A stretch of 64,000 nt of DNA from Agromyces hippuratus (lineage in GTDB: Bacteria > Actinomycetota > Actinomycetes > Actinomycetales > Microbacteriaceae): NCBI RefSeq assembly GCF_013410355.1, contig NZ_JACCFI010000001.1, positions 3,472,001-3,536,000 of the forward strand, read 5' to 3'. The notes beneath the pieces are model-generated. The model did no database searches and was not told the origin of the DNA. It saw only the letters and a list, made by a program, of their open reading frames with translations. The position numbers were made by a program, and so were the translations under genes. Shown here piece after piece: positions 33,600-40,047 of the stretch (positions within the stretch are counted from its first letter, which is position 1; each line of letters starts with the position of its first letter).

Positions 33600-34499
33600 T
33601 CAGCCGCTGACCCGCAGATCCTTCCAGCCGAAACGGCCGGGCTCGGGCAGACTCTCCCGAATCTGCTCGGCCGTGAACATGCGCCGCGGCCGTAGGTCGT
33701 CGGGCACGGATGCCGCGGGCGGCGAGGCATCCGTCACGCCCTCGGCGAGCATGCGCACCTGGGCCTTCGCGACGAGCGGCGCCTTCATGGTCCACTCGGT
33801 CACCTGCGCGAGCGCGTACTGCGCCCACACCGGCCACGGCACCACGACCACGCGGCGTTCGAGAACGGATGCCACGCGCCGCACCGCCTTCGACAGCAGC
33901 AGTTGCTCGGCGCCGACGACGGCGATGGTCTCACGCGGCATCCGCCCGTCGATCGCGGCGACGAGGATGTCGGTGAGGTCGTCGATCGGGATGGGCCGGA
34001 TGGGCTTCTCGCGGAAGCCGACGGTCGCGAACACCGGCAGGGTCTGCACGGTGTGGCTGAGGTGGTCGATGAGGTGGTCGCCGCGGCCGTAGATCATGCC
34101 GGCCTTGAGGATCGTGTAGTCGAGGCCCGAGTGGCGGATCAGCTCTTCGGCCGCCCATTTCGACTCGTGGTACGGCGATCCGCAGTCGGGTCGCGCCCGC
34201 AGGAAGCTCAGCATGATGACCTTGCGCACCCCGGCGCGCTTGGCGGCCTCGATCACGTTCGCGGTGCCCTCGATGTGCACCCGCTGGTAGGTCTGGTCGC
34301 CGATCTCGCGGTTGATGCCCGCGCAGTGCGCGACGACCTCGCACCCCTCGAACGCTCGCGTCAGCGCTTCGACATCACTGGTGTCGACGCCGGTGCGGCG
34401 AGAGATGACGACGGATGCCTCGGGCCCGAGCCGTTCGGCCAGGTGGCGTCCGACGAATCCGGTGCCGCCGGTGATCGCGGTGCGGGGGTGTTGGGTCAT
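33600..34499 (-). CDS. NAD(P)-binding SDR/epimerase (atypical, complex I 39-kDa-like)
   Basis: A 299-residue extended/atypical short-chain dehydrogenase. The cofactor loop is GGTGFVG near residue 10, followed by VVISRRTGVD and VVAHCAGIN; the active-site YHESK (Y-x-x-x-K, about residue 110) is present, with MIYGRGDHLIDHLSH after it. This subgroup resembles ubiquinone-oxidoreductase-subunit-like NmrA/YbjT proteins. It is the last gene before a drop in GC content. ATG at 34499. Confidence 0.85.
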   Translation of the reverse strand: MTQHPRTAITGGTGFVGRHLAERLGPEASVVISRRTGVDTSDVEALTRAFEGCEVVAHCAGINREIGDQTYQRVHIEGTANVIEAAKRAGVRKVIMLSFLRARPDCGSPYHESKWAAEELIRHSGLDYTILKAGMIYGRGDHLIDHLSHTVQTLPVFATVGFREKPIRPIPIDDLTDILVAAIDGRMPRETIAVVGAEQLLLSKAVRRVASVLERRVVVVPWPVWAQYALAQVTEWTMKAPLVAKAQVRMLAEGVTDASPPAASVPDDLRPRRMFTAEQIRESLPEPGRFGWKDLRVSG

Positions 34500-34645
34500 G
34501 ACTGAGACCGTAGTATGCGTGTGAGCCCGCCTACTTCGACAGCACAAGCCGTGTCGCCGAGACTGCGGCAACGGGGACGCTCTGACTTTGAGCGTCGGGC
34601 GGGATCGACCCCGAGTATCGGCTCGACCCCGCCCGTGCGGAGCGA

Positions 34646-34807
34646 CTAGGCCAGGCGCGACAGGCGCCAAGTCACCGCCTTGCCGGCGTACGGCGGCATC
34701 ACATTTGCCCGCGCAATCGGAGCAGTGGTCGTCGGAGTACCGACCACGGTCCACACTCCGCTCTCAGGGCATCGTTCTCCGGTCTTTGCAAGGGTTCCGA
34801 TAGGCAT
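34646..34807 (-). CDS. 53-residue small protein with strong RBS
   Basis: A short gene read from TTGGAGG (5 bp spacing) and ATG 34807. The product starts MPIGTLAKTGERCPESGVW and contains VVGTPTTTAPIA, NVMPPY and a final AVTWRLSRLA. The GERCPESGxW core recalls small YjzC-like proteins with a single CPxSG turn; the composition (Cys, two Trp, many Thr/Pro) is not what antisense noise looks like. It lies 92 bp downstream of the ImmA/IrrE stop on the same strand and may be the last gene of that operon. Confidence 0.6.
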   Translation of the reverse strand: MPIGTLAKTGERCPESGVWTVVGTPTTTAPIARANVMPPYAGKAVTWRLSRLA

Positions 34808-34899
34808 TGTGCCTCCAACGGGTAGGCTCGCAGCGCCCCAGTGGCGCTGGCCGAGCGAATGAGTCTTGGCTCATCTGCCGAGAACAGACGACGTAACTC

Positions 34900-35961
34900 T
34901 CAGACGCACTCGTTGCATACTCCCGGGGTTTCGGACGCTTCGGCGGGACTTCGGACGAACGTGCATTTGCTGCAGGTGAACTCGGCCAAGCTGCCACCGC
35001 ATCCACATTTCCCGCACCTTTCGCACTCTGGTTTCCCGCATGTGGCGCATGCGGGCTTCGTGACCCGAAACTCATGCCCGCAGCCCGGCCGTTCACATGT
35101 CCAGAAGTAGCCGTAGCTGTCGAAGTGGGGTGCGTAGACCGAGAATTCCCACGGCACACGCTCTGTAGCGGCGACAATGACGGTCAGGTGCGTGCCGGGT
35201 ACCGGCGCCGCCTGTGTGTACATCGTTTCACCTGCGAGTATGCCGCCGTAGGCGAAGCGCGAACGCGTGTGCACGACCTGGCCGGGGCGAGCTCGTACGG
35301 CGGTCCACACTTCTGTGGCCGTCTGGTCAGAGCCAGTTCGGAGTCCGAACGCGCCTCTGGACGATGACGCCCCGACGAGCCCGTACTCGTCCAACAGAGC
35401 AACGTGACCATCCGATGCGAGGTTCTTGGCCGCCCGTATCACCACCACAGCGCGAGAAGCCTGCGGAACGCGGGCCATTAGCGCCACGACTGCGGTTGCC
35501 GACGGCGTCGCCTCACCCAGCTCATCATGTGCGACTTCCTCGGGGACAAGAATTTGGGCAGCGAACATGTCGCACGCTCGCTCTTCAAGCGCAAGTCCGA
35601 TGTCATCACGCTCCCCAAGCGCATCGGCCAGTTGGTCTGTGGTGCGTTGAACATGATGACCCAGTTCGTGAAGCGCGGTGAAATTCATACGCGCGCGAAC
35701 AGACTCTCCAACACCGATCCTCGGGGGTATCGGCCCCCCGAGATAGCACCCGTCGACCGCGCAGTCAGGTGCGCCGATGGGTTTAGGAGCATTCGGTTCC
35801 AAGATGCGCAGCTCGAACTCCGGGGAAGAATGGAGCCATTCGATTGGGTCAGCGCGAAGTGACTCGATTGACCCGAATTGACGTTCAAACGCTTCTAGCA
35901 TCGCCCCCGCGTGGCTGAGAGCGTCTGCGCGGGCTCGGGCCCTGTCGAACGCGCTGCTCAC
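34900..35961 (-). CDS. ImmA/IrrE family zinc metallopeptidase with Cys-rich tail
   Basis: A 353-residue protein. The ImmA/IrrE metallopeptidase domain (about residues 20-150) has LHELGHHVQ (HExxH, His 98, Glu 99, His 102) and the third ligand in EERACDMFAAQILVP, the family's ExxxxxFAxxLLxP. Residues about 280-353 contain some 13 Cys in CxxC-like pairs (a double zinc-ribbon or knuckle), unusual for the family. ImmA-type peptidases cleave repressors or antitoxins to relieve repression. ATG overlaps the upstream gene stop (ATGA). Lower GC than the flanks. Confidence 0.85.
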   Translation of the reverse strand: MSSAFDRARARADALSHAGAMLEAFERQFGSIESLRADPIEWLHSSPEFELRILEPNAPKPIGAPDCAVDGCYLGGPIPPRIGVGESVRARMNFTALHELGHHVQRTTDQLADALGERDDIGLALEERACDMFAAQILVPEEVAHDELGEATPSATAVVALMARVPQASRAVVVIRAAKNLASDGHVALLDEYGLVGASSSRGAFGLRTGSDQTATEVWTAVRARPGQVVHTRSRFAYGGILAGETMYTQAAPVPGTHLTVIVAATERVPWEFSVYAPHFDSYGYFWTCERPGCGHEFRVTKPACATCGKPECERCGKCGCGGSLAEFTCSKCTFVRSPAEASETPGVCNECV

Positions 35962-36788
35962 AGCGCCACCTCAAAGAAGCGGTCCGCACGTTCCTGCCAA
36001 TCCTCCATGCCGCCCACACCAGTCTGCCGATAGGGCGTCTCCAAAACCCCGAACAAGGCAAATCCCCACGCGCGGGAAGCGAGTTCCTTGCGCCGAACGG
36101 CTAAGGCCATCACCCTCTCGCGGAACCGCCGACGCGACAAAGCGGCGCGGAGGGATGCCGGCACAGCGCCCGCAAGCGCCTCTACTTCGCTTGAAGTCGT
36201 GTCCAGCAGCCGCGAAATCCGCGTCGTGTCGTCGTCAGAAAGCGCGCGGTGATCGCGAAGGAGAGCGAGCGATTCGTCCAATGAGAGATCGAGTTCTCGA
36301 CGAAGCAAGGATGGCGTGAATCCGGCCGACTTCAGGCGGGCCCCTAGTCCACCAGAACCGACACTGAAGCTCTGGTTCCACGAGGCGAGTCGCCTTAAGG
36401 ACGCATCGCCATCGCGATGAGAAGTGGTCGCCTCGTCAACCGTGGCGGTGGACCAATCGACCTCGCTCGACACGAGTCGGTCGAACGCAATAGCAGGAAT
36501 TGGGTGAGTGGCATCCGTGAATGCATCGAAATGGAGTAGACGATCTCCTACTCGAGCCGTCGAAGGCTGTGATTCGCTCAGGCGTGACCGGGTCAAGGTG
36601 GCAGGAACTGTGATTGGAACACCCTCCTCGACGTCGACAACAACGCCGAGCTCCGTGACGCCATCCCAGTTGAGTCGCCACAGTTCGCCACGCTCTGGTT
36701 CGCGGTCGCCTGTGGTTGGTGCGCCGACCTGAATCCGACTGGCAAATCGAACGAGATCGTCGAATGTGAGGGGAGTGAGGTCACTCAT
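35958..36788 (-). CDS. Uncharacterised protein in ImmA/sigma-like operon
   Basis: A 276-residue soluble protein I do not recognise. The N-terminal half is beta-rich and contains RGELWRLNWDGVTELGVVVDVEEG, loosely like PemK/SH3-type barrels. The C-terminal half is helical, with LLRRELDLSLDESLALLRDHRALSDDDTTRISRLL (about residues 150-185), which resembles an HTH-like dimerisation arm, then a basic stretch RAALSRRRFRERVM. It overlaps the upstream gene by 8 bp and the ImmA/IrrE gene by 4 bp, so stoichiometric coexpression is likely; it could be the peptidase target. Confidence 0.65.
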   Translation of the reverse strand: MSDLTPLTFDDLVRFASRIQVGAPTTGDREPERGELWRLNWDGVTELGVVVDVEEGVPITVPATLTRSRLSESQPSTARVGDRLLHFDAFTDATHPIPAIAFDRLVSSEVDWSTATVDEATTSHRDGDASLRRLASWNQSFSVGSGGLGARLKSAGFTPSLLRRELDLSLDESLALLRDHRALSDDDTTRISRLLDTTSSEVEALAGAVPASLRAALSRRRFRERVMALAVRRKELASRAWGFALFGVLETPYRQTGVGGMEDWQERADRFFEVAL

Positions 36789-37743
36789 TGACTACCGCCC
36801 CCTCTTCGGATTCGGACACACCACTAACAGACGACGTATCTTCCATGCACCGTCGGATCACCTGACGCAGGGCTTCGACGCCGATTTCCGATCCTGCCGC
36901 GACGGCGCGGAGCCGGAAAGTGAGGTCATCCAATGCGGAGATGCCAGGTTCCCCCCACCTTGCGCGTACTGCCTCCGGGTCGTCAAGGTATGCGACGAGC
37001 ATCCGCTCGAGGAGCGACATCTCGGCGTAGATGGCGTCGCCGAGCGCGATAGCTTCATTGTCGAGTAACTCGACACTCGCCTCAGTGGCGCCGTCGATGT
37101 CCTTCAGGGACCAAGCAGGGACGATGTCTATGCCGAAGCGGCGCGCAAGAAACCTTGCGAGGATCTGTGCGCGGATCGCGCCAGCGACAATCTCGATGGC
37201 AGCGAGGCACAGCGTCAGAAGGCTCTCCCTAGCCGCGCGCGGCGTCGGACCGGCAGGGGGCAGCCGTTCGATTGGCGCCACGATCACTGCTGCGGTGGCC
37301 TCGCGAAGGTCGTCCGGGCCGCCGTCGAACCGTGCCTCACCGAGGGCAGGTAGAGACCAGGCGTGCTCCCCGGCGAACAACTCGGGTACGAACACAAAAC
37401 GCGGGTCCTTCGACAGCAACGTATGCAGGCGACGGCGAAGCTTTCCTACGGGGCGCGCCTTCGCTTCATCGATGAGGTCGCGACGAATCGCCGTGTAGAG
37501 AAGCCGTTCGAACGACTGTTGATCGTCCGCCTTCAGGAAGCACTCAATGAGGAATCCGGGGCCGCCCTTGCGCGCGAACACGATTCCGACGTAGTCCAGA
37601 ACAGCCTGATCGGACCAACGACGGTGACCTTCGGGAGGCGGGAACGAGTGCGTGCGAGCAACCTGCGCGCAGATGTTCGTCAGCATCGCTACGCACTCGG
37701 CACCAACCACGCCCTTAATGGATAGCTCATCGAAAGCCGTCAC
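36781..37743 (-). CDS. Sigma-factor-like protein, first long gene of the operon
   Basis: About 320 residues from GTG 37743; the frame continues to GTG 37854 without plausible protein. A helical block at about 60-125 (FERLLYTAIRRDLIDEAKARPVGKLRRRLHTLL, in segments) looks like sigma region 2. A block near residues 230-275 (DAIYAEMSLLERMLVAYLDDPEAVRARWG...) has the spacing of region 4 (S-x-x-E-R-x-x-x-A). I recall similar divergent sigma-like proteins from actinobacteria but cannot name a family. A 41-codon ORF ends in a 4-bp GTGA overlap with this start, supporting 37743. Confidence 0.6.
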   Translation of the reverse strand: MTAFDELSIKGVVGAECVAMLTNICAQVARTHSFPPPEGHRRWSDQAVLDYVGIVFARKGGPGFLIECFLKADDQQSFERLLYTAIRRDLIDEAKARPVGKLRRRLHTLLSKDPRFVFVPELFAGEHAWSLPALGEARFDGGPDDLREATAAVIVAPIERLPPAGPTPRAARESLLTLCLAAIEIVAGAIRAQILARFLARRFGIDIVPAWSLKDIDGATEASVELLDNEAIALGDAIYAEMSLLERMLVAYLDDPEAVRARWGEPGISALDDLTFRLRAVAAGSEIGVEALRQVIRRCMEDTSSVSGVSESEEGAVVNE

Positions 37744-37865
37744 GCGAGACACCGAGGGTCGAGGCACACGCCCGAAGAGCAGATTCGACGGGCCAAGTTC
37801 TCCGATACCGACCGGGTGCGAGCGCGGCGGCACGCAGTTGCTGCCAGCGTCCACTTATCAGCCAC
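37740..37865 (-). CDS. 41-codon leader ORF upstream of the sigma-like gene
   Basis: Starts at GTG 37865 with a consensus AGGAGG 8 bp upstream, the best ribosome binding site in the island. The peptide begins VADKWTLAATACRRARTRSV and ends CLDPRCLA. Its TGA overlaps the GTG of the sigma-like gene (GTGA). The basic, Cys-containing peptide may be a regulatory leader or simply a translational entry point. Confidence 0.4.
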   Translation of the reverse strand: MADKWTLAATACRRARTRSVSENLARRICSSGVCLDPRCLA

Positions 37866-38304
37866 TGTGGCTTCCTCCTGCTCGACGTCGCACGGTTTCC
37901 ACGCTATCGATGGTCTGAGCCGGGTTGGGGTCTCGCACTGCCCCCGAAACGAGGGTCAGGTTTCGTACGTAAGGCGATAAGTGTGCAGTTTGTGTTCATA
38001 CGACCGTCTCCGCCTCAGGGCACAGCCAGCTCCTTCTTCATCGCGGCGGGTGCGCGGTCGCCGCGATCACGCGGTGAAAGGCAAACATCTGCCACCGACG
38101 CAGAAACCAGGAGTGAGTTACCAGCTGTTGGGAACGAAGCATTGGGGCAAGCATCAGTGAAGGAGCGTGGCTTTCGAAGCCCCATCTCTCGATGCAGTGC
38201 GACCGAACCCGTCGAAGTGGTGACCACATTTGAGCAGGCAGTCCAGTAGGCTCCGGGTGCTGGTGCTCGGAATTCGTCGTCGGTCCCGTTCAATGTGGAA
38301 ATGA
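37866..38304. other. 439-bp divergent intergenic region, no gene seen
   Basis: Separates the minus-strand operon from the plus-strand OLD-type gene and must hold both promoters. Open frames on both strands here (about 85-100 codons) lack ribosome binding sites and normal codon bias. Around 38165-38190 a GGCTTTCGAAGCC dyad stands out; it could be an attachment-site remnant or an operator, but no tRNA can be built around it. Confidence 0.5.
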
Positions 38305-39801
38305 GTGCAGTTGACATTCTCGAATAGTCGGCAGATCGCTCCTAGTACTGTTGCCGCGCTCTTGGAAAAAGTCAGCAAGAACAGTTACGGCAAGTACCTA
38401 AAACGCGTCATATTGAAGCGAGTCCGGGGATTCGTTGATCGTGAGGTCACCTTTGACTTCCCCGTGACGGCACTAGTTGGGCCAAATGGTGGCGGCAAGA
38501 CGACGGTCCTAGGTGCTGCGGCACTCGCATACGCTGACGTACCGCCTGGTCGGTTCTTCGCAAAGAGCGGCAAATACGACAGCAGCATGGTGGATTGGTC
38601 GATCGAGCACTACGTGATCGATAAGGACGTGGACGCGCGATTGGAAATCCGTCGTAGCGTGAACTACCCGACTTCAAAGTGGAACCGTAAGCCGTTTCAA
38701 CGAGAAGTGCATATCTTCGGTGTGAATCGGACTGTGCCGGCGACGGAACGGACCGAACTTCAACGAGCGATCGGTGGAAGTTTCGCGGCGACAAGCGAAA
38801 CCAAGCTGCCAGATGTGGTCGTGGCAGAATCGGAGCGGATTCTCGGGAAGGCGATAAGCGGATACTCGGAGCTCGGTGTAACCAAGAACGGGAGAACCAC
38901 GCTCTACGCTGCAACCGACAAGTCTACCGGCAACCAATACTCTGAGTTTCACTTCGGCGCCGGCGAAGCGAGTGTCATCAAGATCGTCAGCGGAATTGAA
39001 CTCGCTCCCGACAACAGCCTCATCCTCATCGAGGAGATCGAGAACGGTCTTCACCCTGTGGCGACTCGCGCCCTCGTCGAATACCTCGTTCACGTGGCGA
39101 AGCGCAAGTCTTGCCAAGTGATCTTTACAACACACTCCCACGCTGCGATCGAAGCCTTGCCACCAGCAGCGATCTGGGCTGCGTTCAACGGTCAAGTTGT
39201 GCAAGGAGCGCTCAACATCGAGGCGCTTCGGACGATTACGGGTCGCGTGGATTCAAAGTTGGCAATCTTTGTTGAGGACAAGTTCGCGGAACTTATGGTG
39301 CATACTGCACTTCGCTACTACGGGGCCGAGCTTTCTGCGATCAAGGTGCACGGCATGGGTGGGCATGATCCAGCTATCAAGGTGAATCGATATCACAACG
39401 GAGATCCAACTCGCAGATATGAAAGCGTCGCACTAGTTGATGGTGATCAGCGAGCACTCGTCGATCCAAATGAGCAAGTGTTCTCGTTGCCTGGCACCGT
39501 TGATCCCGAGGCGCACGTCCTTGACACAGTTCTCGCCGAAATTGAGACAGTTGCTGCGCGTCTTACCGCGGCACTCAACCTGCCGCTCTCAGATCAGGAG
39601 CGCGTGAAGGACACCGTTCGTCGTCGGGCACAGTCGAATCGCGATCGTCACATCATCTTTGCGGAGATCGGTGAGGACCTGGATCTGACGGCAGAACTCG
39701 TAGTGCAGAACGCGTTCCTAGCGCAATGGGCTCAGTTGGTGCCGCGCGAGGTAGACGAGATGTTCGATCCGTTCAAAGCAATGATTCCGAAGCACCGCTA
39801 G
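38305..39801 (+). CDS. OLD-type ATPase with C-terminal TOPRIM-like nuclease region
   Basis: A 498-residue protein. ABC/SMC-like ATPase: Walker A VGPNGGGKT (about 58-66), signature-like FHFGAGEAS, Walker B LILIEEIENGLHP, and H-switch FTTHSH. The C-terminal third looks like TOPRIM: the conserved Glu in LAIFVEDKFAE (about 322) and DxD in ALVDGDQR (378-380). This is the layout of OLD nucleases, including phage P2 Old and GajA of Gabija. No UvrD-like GajB lies nearby, so this is a stand-alone (class 1-like) enzyme. GTG start with GGAAATGA upstream. GC about 55 %, with codon use unlike the chromosome. Confidence 0.85.
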   Translation: MQLTFSNSRQIAPSTVAALLEKVSKNSYGKYLKRVILKRVRGFVDREVTFDFPVTALVGPNGGGKTTVLGAAALAYADVPPGRFFAKSGKYDSSMVDWSIEHYVIDKDVDARLEIRRSVNYPTSKWNRKPFQREVHIFGVNRTVPATERTELQRAIGGSFAATSETKLPDVVVAESERILGKAISGYSELGVTKNGRTTLYAATDKSTGNQYSEFHFGAGEASVIKIVSGIELAPDNSLILIEEIENGLHPVATRALVEYLVHVAKRKSCQVIFTTHSHAAIEALPPAAIWAAFNGQVVQGALNIEALRTITGRVDSKLAIFVEDKFAELMVHTALRYYGAELSAIKVHGMGGHDPAIKVNRYHNGDPTRRYESVALVDGDQRALVDPNEQVFSLPGTVDPEAHVLDTVLAEIETVAARLTAALNLPLSDQERVKDTVRRRAQSNRDRHIIFAEIGEDLDLTAELVVQNAFLAQWAQLVPREVDEMFDPFKAMIPKHR

Positions 39802-40011
39802 CGGGCTGGGTGCGAATCGCGTAGTTGCGGCGGAGCTGACACGGTGTCGACGCTTTGAGGCGCAGGTCGAGGCCTGTAGGGGCGATCGCGCTCGCTGAGT
39901 TCGCGCGCGGCCATGTCGAGGTGCGGATTGATCGCAAGCGGATCTGCCTGCGGCTGGCCTAAAGGCGACCATCAGATGTCGTGGGAATACGCCAGCCCAC
40001 TCCGCGTTGAA

Positions 40012-40032
40012 CTTGAGCGTACCCCGCTCAAC
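40012..40032 (+). promoter_or_regulatory. HAIR element (HspR operator) before clp gene
   Basis: CTTGAGC (40012-40018), 7-bp spacer, GCTCAAC (40026-40032). The HspR-associated inverted repeat is CTTGAGT-N7-ACTCAAG; spacing is exact and 12 of 14 arm bases agree. It lies 15 bp before the GTG start, so bound HspR would block initiation. Confidence 0.8.
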
Positions 40033-40047
40033 TCTCCAGGAGGATTG

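Noticed and set aside
38160..38195. GGCTTTCGAAGCC resembling a tRNA T-arm or att site
   Set aside because: No acceptor, D or anticodon arms can be folded around it, and no integrase is present.
37983..38317. Opposed frames of 88 and 100 codons between the ImmA operon and the OLD-type gene
   Set aside because: No ribosome binding site, no codon bias, no recognisable motif; treated as intergenic.
39840..39962. Short open stretch ending AEFARGHVEVRIDRKRICLRLA before the clp gene
   Set aside because: No in-frame start or RBS; at most a gene remnant.
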